Below the pieces are notes generated by a model. The model was not told the origin of the DNA, ran no database searches, and saw only the letters and a list, made by a program, of their open reading frames with translations. Made by a program: the position numbers and the translations under genes. Below are positions 33,475-41,918 of a DNA stretch of 64,000 nucleotides, piece after piece (the stretch's first letter is position 1; the number at the start of each line of letters is the position of its first letter). This DNA is from Cytobacillus dafuensis (GTDB lineage Bacteria; Bacillota; Bacilli; Bacillales; Cytobacillaceae): NCBI RefSeq assembly GCF_007995155.1, contig NZ_CP042593.1:4072001-4136000 (forward strand). Reading direction: 5' to 3'.

Positions 33475-33750
33475 ATAAAGTGAAACTTCCATCAGTGGGG
33501 GCTTTTCGACGCACACGACGTGCTAGTGCCGACGTTGCCACAGGACGTGGCGTTCTTAGTCGGCTTTCATCCCTCACTGATGGTTAGTTGAACCAATCAC
33601 GCTCAAAACGCCACGTCCTGTGGCTTTCGCCTGACTAGGACATCGTGTCCGTCGTCGGGCCTTTACGGGCAGTTGATCCCCCACTTAGGTTTCTTTAATT
33701 CTCTCGCAATCTTGAAGTGGGGGTCTTACTGCCCGTTAATCCGCGATAAA
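33475..33750 (+). repeat. R2 dispersed repeat, full copy d
   Basis: 276 bp, with the two end hairpins and the GCCAC-AGGAC-GTGGC module. In its first small hairpin the loop reads ACGAC, a variant of AGGAC. A further segment (33606-33655) holds GCCAC-GTCCT-GTGGC, the reverse complement of the usual loop. Confidence 0.85.
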
Positions 33751-33762
33751 CCTTTATGCCAA

Positions 33763-33795
33763 AACCCTGAGGCCAATTGGCTCAGGGTTTTGCGA
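33763..33795 (-). terminator. Terminator of the ABC-hydrolase-TetR operon
   Basis: AAAACCCTGAG pairs with CTCAGGGTTTT (about 10-nt loop). It is symmetrical, so it can act on both strands; it lies just past the TetR stop. Confidence 0.8.
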
Positions 33796-33806
33796 TATTT
33801 CCCCAA

Positions 33807-34457
33807 CTATTTATAAACTCCATTTTTCACGATCTGAAGATAATCATTTAATTCTTGTACGAGAGGGTCTGGCTCCTCGAAAAAATTATATTGATTACTT
33901 TTATGAAGCGCTTGATATTTATTACCTAGCTGTTCGCTAATAAACATCGTCATATTGATGACGGTATCAATCGAGACATTTTCTCTAAGCCTATCCGTTT
34001 GAATTAGATCCTTTAGATAAACGTGTTCAAGCATAAAGTCTTTTTGGTATGTTTCATAAAACTTCTTCATCAATTTATCCATTTCCGTTTTCACTGCTAC
34101 AGGTGGATTAATGAAAGCATCTGTGATTAGCATCGTTTCATGCAAATATTGCTGTGTAATATTGCGTTTTAATAAATAGATTTCTTTTACCCTTTCAAAG
34201 AAATCATCAGATTTAACTTCCTTTAGTTCCTTCATCGTTGCTTCAGTGAGAAGCTCTATTCCATAATTAACTAAATAAAGATATAAGTTTTTCTTACTCT
34301 TAAAATAATGAAACAGAAGCCCTTTGGAAATTCCTGCTCTGCTTGTAATGATATCTGTAGTGGTCTTCTCATATCCATTCTTCACGAATTCCTCTAACGC
34401 CACTTTAATAATTAGGTCTTTTTTTTCCTGGGGCTGCTTTTCGAAAGCTGAATACAA
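33807..34457 (-). CDS. TetR-family regulator
   Basis: A 216-residue repressor with an N-terminal TetR helix-turn-helix (NGYEKTTTDIITSRAGISKGLLFHYFKSKKNLYLYL) and a helical ligand-binding domain. The start is TTG 34457 with AGAGGGTG upstream; an ATG in another frame overlaps. As last gene of an ABC-ABC-hydrolase-TetR cluster it probably represses that cluster through the two TTGACT...AGTCAA palindromes at 37123-37173. Confidence 0.87.
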   Translation of the reverse strand: MYSAFEKQPQEKKDLIIKVALEEFVKNGYEKTTTDIITSRAGISKGLLFHYFKSKKNLYLYLVNYGIELLTEATMKELKEVKSDDFFERVKEIYLLKRNITQQYLHETMLITDAFINPPVAVKTEMDKLMKKFYETYQKDFMLEHVYLKDLIQTDRLRENVSIDTVINMTMFISEQLGNKYQALHKSNQYNFFEEPDPLVQELNDYLQIVKNGVYK

Positions 34458-34505
34458 TCATATACACCCTCTTAATTTAGTTCAACAAGAAAATCGTTTA
34501 ATTAA

Positions 34506-35327
34506 TTATTTCTTCTTTTCGGTTAATCTAACTTCTTCATATTGTTTTATGGGTTTTCCCTCTAAAAAGTCTAAAATCATATCATTAAAAATTTCCCATT
34601 TCATTGTACTCAATGGGTCAAAAGCGTTTTTGAATAATGCTAATGTAGCATTGGGTATATGTTCATAAATAGTCTCAGATGCCTTTCTCTCATCTACACC
34701 CATAATATTCATATCCCCTCCCATAACTAAGGTAGGACAAGTAATATTATATAATTCATCTGTATGTGTAGGAAATTCACTTGTTTTTATTTTCAGTAAC
34801 ATTTCTTTATCAATTGAAAACGAATCCCTTAATACTTTCTTTGTGAACTCATCATCTTTATAAACTTTTAACATTAATTTGATTATTATATCGTATGGAA
34901 TTAATTTCATAATTGCGTTGCTTATATTTAACACCCATTTGGAGGTCCTTGTAGGAATTTCACTGTATCCATTAGATAAGACAAGTCTATTAATGTAGCT
35001 ACTGTGCTTGATGGCAAATAATTGGGCAATCACAGAACCTTGTGATAGTCCTACGATATGAGTCTTATCAATACCTATCACATCCAAAAACAGCTTTAAA
35101 TCTTGAGCAATCAGCTTCATCGAATACTCATCATTCGGAAAATGTCTTGATGATTCACCATGCCCTCTCATATCAATCATGATCATCTTATACTTTTTTG
35201 AAAATTGTTCTATTTGGGGTTTCCACATTTTCCATGAAGCACCACTTCCATGAATAAAGATGATTGGTTCACCTTCTCCTCTAACTTCATAGTTCATTTC
35301 TATATCATTTACTTTTACTTTAGGCAT
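34506..35327 (-). CDS. Alpha/beta hydrolase
   Basis: A 273-residue soluble enzyme with the fold's landmarks: the oxyanion stretch IIFIHGSGASWKMW, the nucleophile elbow GLSQGS (Ser about 97), a Gly-rich lid and the acid loop VMGGDMNIM; the expected catalytic His would be near IYEHIPNA (about 236). Closest in type to the abhydrolase-6/lipase group. The substrate is unknown, but its place after the ABC exporter and before TetR suggests removal of the same compound. Confidence 0.8.
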   Translation of the reverse strand: MPKVKVNDIEMNYEVRGEGEPIIFIHGSGASWKMWKPQIEQFSKKYKMIMIDMRGHGESSRHFPNDEYSMKLIAQDLKLFLDVIGIDKTHIVGLSQGSVIAQLFAIKHSSYINRLVLSNGYSEIPTRTSKWVLNISNAIMKLIPYDIIIKLMLKVYKDDEFTKKVLRDSFSIDKEMLLKIKTSEFPTHTDELYNITCPTLVMGGDMNIMGVDERKASETIYEHIPNATLALFKNAFDPLSTMKWEIFNDMILDFLEGKPIKQYEEVRLTEKKK

Positions 35328-35403
35328 ACTTTTCCCCTTCTAATTATAAGTATATAAAGAAAAATAACCATTTAGATACATTTAAAAGCTACAGCCTTAG
35401 CTT

Positions 35404-36201
35404 TTAAACTGAAATATCCTTCTTCTTATATATGATAAATGCAGCCGAGATACTAATCAGGATGATAGCGGCCATAATCGTAATATAGATTGGCTCAAGC
35501 ATATTTTCATTGATAATATTAGCCGCATCTACATACTTAAACGGGCTAAAATATTTTAAGAAATCCAAGTCCTCCGACAGGCCTGACATCACATTTAAGA
35601 AGTAAGTAACGATGACAATGGCAAGCGATGCCGATAATGTATTCCTCGTTTTTCTCATTATCGATGAAAGCATGAAGGAAATGGCCGCAAATGTTAAATG
35701 CAATAAAAGTGTCGCGATGATTAACAAGGCAAATGTTTTTCCTGGTACATCTGCATCCTTCGTAAACTGAAAACCTATTAAACTTGAAATGGTTGAAACA
35801 ATGTTTAAGATCACGATATTTACAACAACAGCAAGGAGCTTTTCTAAAACGATTCGGCCTCTTGATACCGGCTTGGAGAGCAAAAATTCTATCGTCTTCT
35901 CGTTCTCTTCCTTTGCCAGAATATTAGAAGCTAAAAGCGCGGAATAAATACTTCCTAATAGAGTTGTCATCATATAGATTTCAATCCCATAAAAGCCAAT
36001 TAATGTCCCTAAGTTAATCCTATCCATTCCAAACATTTGCTTCATTGATTCTGGATACGCTTCAAAAAGATCATTCATCGATTTTTGACCTTCAGCAAAT
36101 TGCGGAAAAATGCTTAAAAGCCATATGATTAACCCTGCAAGTACAAGGCTCCAAATGATTAACGATTTCCGGCTTCGTTTCAACTCTCTCATAAAAATCA
36201 T
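35404..36201 (-). CDS. ABC-2-type exporter permease
   Basis: A 265-residue membrane protein with six segments, opening IFMRELKRSRKSLIIWSLVLAGL, as in the ABC-2/YhcI-like permeases that pair with a separate ATPase. Start ATG 36201 has AAGGAG 8 nt upstream; a GTG at 36210 is inside the site. It lies directly after its ATPase gene and before the hydrolase, in one operon. Confidence 0.83.
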   Translation of the reverse strand: MIFMRELKRSRKSLIIWSLVLAGLIIWLLSIFPQFAEGQKSMNDLFEAYPESMKQMFGMDRINLGTLIGFYGIEIYMMTTLLGSIYSALLASNILAKEENEKTIEFLLSKPVSRGRIVLEKLLAVVVNIVILNIVSTISSLIGFQFTKDADVPGKTFALLIIATLLLHLTFAAISFMLSSIMRKTRNTLSASLAIVIVTYFLNVMSGLSEDLDFLKYFSPFKYVDAANIINENMLEPIYITIMAAIILISISAAFIIYKKKDISV

Positions 36202-36216
36202 CTGTCTCACTCCTTA

Positions 36217-37089
36217 CTATTCATAATAGTGCATGAATACTTCTTCCAAGGTCGGCTCTTCAATCAATACATCTTGAACCGGCAAATCATTTAATCGTTT
36301 AAGAAGTGCCTTAATATCTCCACTGTAAAGCAAGGTAACTGCATTCCCATTTACTTCTTTTTTGATCATTCCGTTCAGGTCAAAATGAAGCTGTTCTGGA
36401 TGTTCAAGAGTTAGCGTAATATTTTTCACCTTATTTTTTGTTAAATGCTCAATTGTTTCTACCGTTACAAGCTTACCATCCTTAATAATCGCCACACGAT
36501 CACACATCTTTTGGACTTCACTTAGAATATGTGACGAGAAAAAGATCGTCGCCCCCTTGTCTCTCTCTTCTTTAAGTAGGTCAAAAAAGTGATTCTGTAT
36601 TAATGGATCTAATCCGCTTGTTGGTTCATCTAAAATAATTAGCTTAGGCTCATGAAGCAATGCTTGCACAATCCCAACCTTTTTCCTGTTTCCAAATGAA
36701 AGATCCTCGATTTTCCGATTTACATCGAGATCGAGCCTAGAAGCCAATTCCTTCATTCTTTCCGTACTAAATTTTTTATGAAACCGTGCAGAGTATTTCA
36801 ATAAATCGACTACCTTCATATCATCGTAATAGTGGATTTCTGACGGCAAGTATCCAATATTTTGCCGAATTTCCTGTGAATGTTTAATAATATCCTTACC
36901 AAAAATCGTCGCACTCCCGCTCGTAGGATAGATAAAGTTCAATAGAGTTCTGATTGTTGTACTTTTTCCTGCTCCATTCGGACCGATAAATCCAAATACT
37001 TCACCTTCTTCAATTGAAAAAGAAACATCGATAATACCCCTGTTTTTTCTATACGATTTTGTTAAATTCCTTAATTCTACAATTGCCAT
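36217..37089 (-). CDS. ABC exporter ATP-binding protein
   Basis: A 290-residue ATPase with Walker A GPNGAGKST (about 34-42), LSFGNRKKVG in place of the usual LSGGQ, Walker B IILDEPTSGLD and switch His SSH. A C-terminal extension (about 215-290) is typical of the BcrA/YhcH group of ABC-2 ATPases. First gene of the operon; the promoter region holds two TetR-type palindromes. With the permease it should export a lipophilic toxicant or peptide. Confidence 0.87.
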   Translation of the reverse strand: MAIVELRNLTKSYRKNRGIIDVSFSIEEGEVFGFIGPNGAGKSTTIRTLLNFIYPTSGSATIFGKDIIKHSQEIRQNIGYLPSEIHYYDDMKVVDLLKYSARFHKKFSTERMKELASRLDLDVNRKIEDLSFGNRKKVGIVQALLHEPKLIILDEPTSGLDPLIQNHFFDLLKEERDKGATIFFSSHILSEVQKMCDRVAIIKDGKLVTVETIEHLTKNKVKNITLTLEHPEQLHFDLNGMIKKEVNGNAVTLLYSGDIKALLKRLNDLPVQDVLIEEPTLEEVFMHYYE

Positions 37090-37122
37090 ACATGAACCCT
37101 CCTCTAATCGGATAATCCACCA

Positions 37123-37173
37123 ATTGACTGTTCAGTCAATATCATTGTAGATCTGATTGACTGGATAGTCAAT
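37123..37173. promoter_or_regulatory. Paired TetR-type operators of the ABC operon
   Basis: Site 1: ATTGACTG-TT-CAGTCAAT (37123-37140, 8-bp perfect arms). Site 2: ATTGACT-GGAT-AGTCAAT (37156-37173, 7-bp perfect arms). The two are almost the same sequence 33 bases apart, so two repressor dimers could bind side by side over the promoter. Confidence 0.75.
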
Positions 37174-37273
37174 TAAAATTTTAGCAAATTTTAAAAAAAC
37201 TCTTATAGGCAATTTCTCAACAAAAATCATCAACATAGCCAATGAAAAAGTAATAAATCCAATAGCTATTGAC

Positions 37274-37292
37274 CATAATGGTAATGATTAGT
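37274..37292. promoter_or_regulatory. Possible Fur box before the encapsulin operon
   Basis: CATAATGGTAATGATTAGT matches the 19-bp Fur consensus at 14 positions. It lies 20 bases before the cargo gene start. Weaker than the boxes at 7149 and 39905. Confidence 0.5.
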
Positions 37293-37311
37293 AGGTGGGA
37301 GGTGTTAAATA

Positions 37312-37875
37312 TTGAAGGATGAGTTAGAAATCTTTAATCAAATTTTTTCAACTACAAAGGAAGCCATTGAAAAATTTATGAATATGCTTGATCCGGTAAT
37401 TGAATTTGCAAAAGACGACCATGAACGCCTTTACTACCATCATATTTATGAAGAAGAGGAACAGAGGCTTTCACGCTTAGACGTATTGATCCCTCTTATT
37501 TCAAAATTTGAAAGTATGGAGGATGCACAAGCATTTTCACCGACGAATAATGAATTTAATCGACTTCTACAAGAGTTAAACCTTGAAAAGTTTGGTTTAC
37601 ATAATTTTGTTGAGCACCTTGATTTAGCACTTTTTCAGTTTACGGATGAAGAACGGAGTACATTATTAAAAAAATTAAGAACGGATGCCTATAAAGATTA
37701 TCAGCAAGTAAAAGAAATGCTAATGGAGATTAATAAGCGATTTGACCATGATTATGTAGATCCCCATGCACATCATGATAAAGACCATGATCATTTAGCC
37801 CTTCCTAATGATGCACAAGGCAAGAAGGTCAGTTCAATGAAAAAAGGATTTTCTGTTGGCAGTTTAAAAACATAA
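37312..37875 (+). CDS. IMEF ferritin-like cargo protein of an encapsulin compartment
   Basis: A 187-residue protein matching the iron-mineralising encapsulin-associated Firmicute (IMEF) family: acidic helical ferritin-like core with DDHERLYYHHIYEEEEQR (about 36-53) and other Glu/His-rich helices, then a His/Asp-rich stretch (DPHAHHDKDHDH, about 151-162) and a C-terminal encapsulin targeting peptide, FSVGSLKT. In this family the cargo oxidises Fe(II) and deposits it inside the shell. The start is TTG with GGGAGGTG upstream. It is followed directly by an R3 repeat, then by the shell gene, so the operon is interrupted by the insertion. Confidence 0.9.
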   Translation: MKDELEIFNQIFSTTKEAIEKFMNMLDPVIEFAKDDHERLYYHHIYEEEEQRLSRLDVLIPLISKFESMEDAQAFSPTNNEFNRLLQELNLEKFGLHNFVEHLDLALFQFTDEERSTLLKKLRTDAYKDYQQVKEMLMEINKRFDHDYVDPHAHHDKDHDHLALPNDAQGKKVSSMKKGFSVGSLKT

Positions 37876-38055
37876 GAAATGCGTAAGCGCCTTAGTCACC
37901 CCCGACAAGCACAAGACGAGCCTCCTGGAAAGGTGTACTTTACCTTTCTGGGAGGATTGGCTTGTGACCTCGAGGTCGACAAAAACGCGACTTCCTGTCG
38001 CATTGTCGACACTAGTACGTCCTGTACGTCGGGGGTAGGTGCTGGAGCTAGACAG
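37876..38055 (+). repeat. R3 dispersed repeat inside the encapsulin operon
   Basis: About 180 bp starting at the base after the cargo stop. It contains GGAAAGG...CCTTTCTGGGAGG, GCGAC-TTCCT-GTCGC inside GTCGAC...GTCGAC, and GTAC-GTCCT-GTAC; the loops are the reverse complements of AGGAA and AGGAC. It ends in GGTGCTGGAGCTAGACAG about 55 bases before the shell gene. Confidence 0.85.
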
Positions 38056-38109
38056 TTCTCTAACTTGGAAAAACTTAAACTTATTTATTAAAAAAGTGAG
38101 GAGAAAGAA

Positions 38110-38949
38110 ATGAGTTATACACCTGATTTACCGTTTTCAGATTCGGAATATAATCATTTGCAGCAAATCGTGATTGATACGGCACGAAGACAATTAGTTG
38201 GGCGTAGGTTTATCGAATTGTATGGGCCGCTCGGCAGAGGAGTACAGAGCATTTTTAATGATATTTATGTAGAAAATCACGAAGCAAAAATTGATTTTCA
38301 AGGCTCGTTTGATACGAATATCGAATCAAGCAAACGTGTAAATTATACGATTCCCATGCTTTATAAAGATTTTGTTCTTTATTGGCGTGATATTGAGCAA
38401 GCAAAAGTTTTAGATATTCCTATTGATTTTTCAAGTGCAGCCAATGCATCTCGTGATGTCGCCATTTTAGAGGATCAAATGATTTTTCATGGATCAAAGG
38501 AATTTGATATTCCTGGATTAATGAATGTCAAAGGCAGGCTGACACATTTAATTAGAAATTGGTATGAGTCAGGAAGTGCTTTTCAGGATATTGTTGATGC
38601 AAGAAATAAATTACTCGAAATGAACCATAATGGTCCTTACGCACTCGTTTTGTCACCAGAGCTTTATTCACTGTTGCACCGTGTACATAAAGATACAAAT
38701 GTATTGGAAATTGAGCATGTCCATGAGCTTGTTACAGATGGCGTATTTCAGTCACCCGTTTTAAAAGGAAAAACAGGCGTACTCATTAACACAGGGAGAA
38801 ATAATCTCGATATGGCCGTTTCTGAGGATTTTGAAATAGCATATCTTGGAGATGAAGGAATGAATCATCCATTCCGAGTGTATGAAACCGTCGTACTCAG
38901 AATCAAACGTCCAGCAGCTATTTGCACTCTTGATAATCCTGAAAAATAG
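38110..38949 (+). CDS. Encapsulin shell protein (HK97-fold nanocompartment)
   Basis: A 279-residue family 1 encapsulin. The N-terminal helix (residues about 5-40) ends in the RRFIELYGPLGRGVQSI stretch, which shapes the inner face that binds targeting peptides. The E-loop region (about 60-100), the P-domain and the A-domain with MAVSEDFEIAYLGDEG (about 236-251) follow in HK97 order. IMEF-associated shells form large iron compartments. GAGGAG lies before ATG. The gene follows the cargo gene after an R3 insertion and is followed within 10 bases by the ferredoxin gene. Confidence 0.93.
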   Translation: MSYTPDLPFSDSEYNHLQQIVIDTARRQLVGRRFIELYGPLGRGVQSIFNDIYVENHEAKIDFQGSFDTNIESSKRVNYTIPMLYKDFVLYWRDIEQAKVLDIPIDFSSAANASRDVAILEDQMIFHGSKEFDIPGLMNVKGRLTHLIRNWYESGSAFQDIVDARNKLLEMNHNGPYALVLSPELYSLLHRVHKDTNVLEIEHVHELVTDGVFQSPVLKGKTGVLINTGRNNLDMAVSEDFEIAYLGDEGMNHPFRVYETVVLRIKRPAAICTLDNPEK

Positions 38950-38958
38950 GGAGTATGT

Positions 38959-39333
38959 ATGTTGGATAGCAGATTATTTACTGTTGGCTCGCTCATTCCA
39001 AGAAATATTGTATCAGAATCATTAAAGCTGCCGTATTCAAGTTCAAGCATTCATAAAAGTTCCATTACAGACAATACACAAAGTATGATTGTCTTACAAA
39101 ATGGAAAACCCTATGAAATTCAGCAAGTAAAAGGGCAGTTATTATTAGATGCAGCCCTAAAACAAGGGCAAGAGCTGCAATATAAATGCCGTAAAGGTAC
39201 ATGTGGTTTATGTAAATTGAAAATTGATCACGGATCAGCCTTTTTGCTGCCGCCAAATAATATAGAGCAAAAAAAGTTAAAAAATACATTGGACGATGGG
39301 TATCGATTAGCTTGTCAATCTATAATGAGATAA
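38959..39333 (+). CDS. Encapsulin-associated 2Fe-2S ferredoxin with targeting peptide
   Basis: A 124-residue protein. The N-terminus (LFTVGSLIP, residues 6-14) is an encapsulin targeting peptide placed at the front. The C-terminal domain is a plant-type 2Fe-2S ferredoxin with Cys 77, 82, 85 and 119 (C-X4-C-X2-C...C). In IMEF systems such a ferredoxin is thought to reduce stored Fe(III) for release. It is third in the operon and ends at a strong terminator shared with the opposing gene. Confidence 0.9.
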   Translation: MLDSRLFTVGSLIPRNIVSESLKLPYSSSSIHKSSITDNTQSMIVLQNGKPYEIQQVKGQLLLDAALKQGQELQYKCRKGTCGLCKLKIDHGSAFLLPPNNIEQKKLKNTLDDGYRLACQSIMR

Positions 39334-39336
39334 AAA

Positions 39337-39366
39337 AAAACGAGGTGCTTGACCTCGTTTTTTTTC
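39337..39366. terminator. Bidirectional terminator between encapsulin operon and Fur-box gene
   Basis: AAAACGAGGT pairs with ACCTCGTTTT (5-nt loop) with A/T-runs on both sides, so it ends both converging units. Confidence 0.9.
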
Positions 39367-39371
39367 ATTTA

Positions 39372-39848
39372 TTATGCAAATTTTCGTTCACTGAAATGTA
39401 TAAGATTATCTTCGATTATGAAAGGTAAAGTAATATTTTTCTTTTCAAGCTCTTTCACACTTATATTCCTCACAAGCACTAGCGCTTCTTTTTTAAATGT
39501 AGGTGTGATAAAGCCATCGTTGATTTCGCATAATCTTTGTAAGTATTGCAATGTATCAGTAAGCAATAATTGTTTAACATGCTGGTTGTTTAATTGACAA
39601 ATTAATTTATATTCTAAGCCTTTCATAATGGCAATTTGGTCAACATGAATGCAAATATTCATTCCAGTCTCATCAATAAAACATAAGGAAACGTATTGTC
39701 CTTTAGACTTGTCGATATTAGTGAATACTGGATTGTTAAAGGTTTCACCTGATATTAATTGTAAAATGGCTGCTTCTGCAGCTCCACCGATTTTACGTTG
39801 ATTAGAAATAACCGTATCAATATCTTTCAAGCCATGAAGCATACTCAC
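39372..39848 (-). CDS. Protein of unknown function with Fur box
   Basis: A 158-residue soluble protein without a signal peptide, membrane segment or recognisable family. Mixed alpha/beta composition, with five Cys residues spread along it (none in a CxxC pair). Start is GTG with GGAGG 7 nt upstream. A near-perfect Fur box lies 57 bases before the start. It converges on the encapsulin operon and shares its terminator. Iron regulation and location suggest a role in iron handling, perhaps with the compartment; this is inference only. Confidence 0.65.
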   Translation of the reverse strand: MSMLHGLKDIDTVISNQRKIGGAAEAAILQLISGETFNNPVFTNIDKSKGQYVSLCFIDETGMNICIHVDQIAIMKGLEYKLICQLNNQHVKQLLLTDTLQYLQRLCEINDGFITPTFKKEALVLVRNISVKELEKKNITLPFIIEDNLIHFSERKFA

Positions 39849-39904
39849 GATGTTCCCTCCAAGAGTGAATTATATCTGGAAAATAAGTTACTTTTATAGT
39901 AAAG

Positions 39905-39923
39905 GAAAATGATAATCATTGTC
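39905..39923. promoter_or_regulatory. Fur box of the unknown gene beside the encapsulin
   Basis: GAAAATGATAATCATTGTC matches the Fur consensus at 17 of 19 positions, including the central AATGATAATCATT core. It is 57 bases upstream of the GTG start at 39848. Confidence 0.88.
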
Positions 39924-40010
39924 AATAAGACTTAAACATTATTAATATGTAATAAATACCAGCGGTTTTGCACGGTTTTTTCATTTGTTTCATTGATTCT
40001 GGATACGCAT

Positions 40011-40049
40011 AAAAAAACGTTAACTGCCTCAGAATGAAACAGTTAACGT
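40011..40049 (-). terminator. Terminator of the kinase gene, displaced by R2
   Basis: On the minus strand ACGTTAACTG pairs with CAGTTAACGT and is followed by seven T residues. It lies 332 bases past the kinase stop because an R2 copy sits between them. Confidence 0.75.
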
Positions 40050-40065
40050 GATAGATGAATAAGAC

Positions 40066-40344
40066 ATAAAGTGAAACTTCCATCAGTGGGGGTTTTTCGA
40101 AGCACAGGACGTGCTAGTGCCGACTTTGCCACAGGACGTGGCTTTCTTAGTCGGCTTTCATACCCCACAGAGGTTAGTTGCGGCCCCCAGGAAGTGGGTC
40201 ACGCAGACGTTGCCACACGATGTGGCGCTTTTAGTCTGTGTTCCTTTTATGAGACTTTATGGGCAGTTGATCACCCACTTAAGTTTCTTTGATTCTCTCG
40301 CAAACTTGAAGTGGGGGTCTTACTGCCCGTTAATCTGCGATAAA
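40066..40344 (+). repeat. R2 dispersed repeat, full copy e
   Basis: 279 bp with all R2 hairpins, including GCAC-AGGAC-GTGC and GCCAC-AGGAC-GTGGC. The second arm pair of the left hairpin is decayed (CCCCACAGAGG instead of CCCCCACTGATGG). Confidence 0.85.
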
Positions 40345-40380
40345 TTTGTAGTTTCAATAGCTTTGCATACACTTTCTATA

Positions 40381-41628
40381 TCAAGAGCTTGGTAGAGAAA
40401 GAATTACTTCTGTGCCTGTTCCTAGCTCACTATTAATACTTATTTTCCCCTTCATGCTTTCAATAATTTTAAACACAACCATCATGCCAAGCCCTGTTCC
40501 ATTACTTGTCATAGTGAAATAAGGCTCTCCTAATCTGCTGATTATTTCACTGCTCATGCCAACCCCATTATCTAAAATATGAATGCTGCATAAATTATTC
40601 ATTATAACTGCTTTTATCTCAATGCTGCCGCCATTTGGCAAGGCATCTATACTATTCTTAAGAATATTTACTAAAGCTTGAACGAATTTGGAGTGATCTC
40701 CAGGTATTGTACAATGACTTATTTCTTTTATTTCTATTTTCACACTGGCCTGATCAGCTAATGGCTTTACTATACTAATTGATTCAGATAAGACTTGTCC
40801 GATTGGAAGCATCTCTATTTTATTTGGGTAAGGTCTTGCAAAAGTGAGGTAATCGGATACAATTCGATCGATTTTATCAATTTCCTCCATTGCAATCTGA
40901 AAAAAAGATTCTTTTTTTTCATTAGGAAGAGACGGATCATCTTTAAGTAAATGGATCATTCCACGAACAGTCGTCAGAGGATTTTTGATCTCATGATTGA
41001 CTGCTGCAGCTAAATGTCCGATCAGATCAAGCTTAGCAGAGTGGTATATTTTCATACGGAATAAATAGTTTTTCCTAATAGCTTCAAAAGAGAGACTAAC
41101 AAAAATAATCCCAAAAAAATTCGTCATTAGGTAACTCGTAAAAAATTTGATATCAACTAATGTATTTTTGGCCATTGAAACAGATATGAGAATAAATATT
41201 GAAATAAGAATATTTATAATTGCAGCTACCATCACTTTATTTAATGTCCTTAAGCGAAAATAATAAGGTCTAACTAAAAGTGCTATAGCAAGTAACAGAG
41301 GAGTACTGAATAATGAAATAATACCTCCAATTCCACCTTGGAAAAACCTTATTAACATAGTTTCTAAAGAAAGGAGAATGCCTATTAACGGTCCGCCATA
41401 TATTGTTCCTAACCAAAGTGGAACTCTTCTTAAATCGAATTTGATGCCATCTTCCTCAACGATTGAGAATGACATACATAGAAAAATAGCTAAAGCAGAT
41501 GTGAATAATATTGCGTAATTTTTAACAAATGGACTATTCGGTTTACTTTCAATCCAGAATTGATGAATAGCCATGGTAATGAGGATGACTAGTAAATTAA
41601 AGAGTAAATTACTGCCTTCAAGTAACAT
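40381..41628 (-). CDS. Membrane sensor histidine kinase, KinB-like
   Basis: A 415-residue kinase. Residues 1-190 hold five to six membrane segments of the 5TMR_LYT type, with no extracellular sensor domain of note. H-box AAAVNHEIKNPLTTVRG with phosphorylated His 212, N-box VQALVNILKNSIDAL and G-boxes ILDNGVGM and GTGLGM follow. The architecture matches sporulation kinase KinB, which feeds the Spo0 phosphorelay; no response regulator or kapB is adjacent. That it acts on sporulation is inference. Confidence 0.83.
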   Translation of the reverse strand: MLLEGSNLLFNLLVILITMAIHQFWIESKPNSPFVKNYAILFTSALAIFLCMSFSIVEEDGIKFDLRRVPLWLGTIYGGPLIGILLSLETMLIRFFQGGIGGIISLFSTPLLLAIALLVRPYYFRLRTLNKVMVAAIINILISIFILISVSMAKNTLVDIKFFTSYLMTNFFGIIFVSLSFEAIRKNYLFRMKIYHSAKLDLIGHLAAAVNHEIKNPLTTVRGMIHLLKDDPSLPNEKKESFFQIAMEEIDKIDRIVSDYLTFARPYPNKIEMLPIGQVLSESISIVKPLADQASVKIEIKEISHCTIPGDHSKFVQALVNILKNSIDALPNGGSIEIKAVIMNNLCSIHILDNGVGMSSEIISRLGEPYFTMTSNGTGLGMMVVFKIIESMKGKISINSELGTGTEVILSLPSS

Positions 41629-41918
41629 CTGCTTTATCCTCCCTTATTCAATTGTATTACTTCTTAAAATGCCTATTTAATGCTGAGGAATCAATAATTC
41701 GAATTATTATAAAAATAATATCACACAAAGATTTAATCGCATATCTATCAAAAAAAATTTTTTTTTGCATTTTTTTTAATACATTTTATTAGTATTACAA
41801 GCTCCTTAAATGAATAATGACTAGCAAGCTTTGATCTATTTTTGAGACTAGTAAATCCATTCCTAGAGGTGATTTTAGATATTGATAGGTGCTCAGTTTT
41901 TTTCTCATAATTGTAGGG

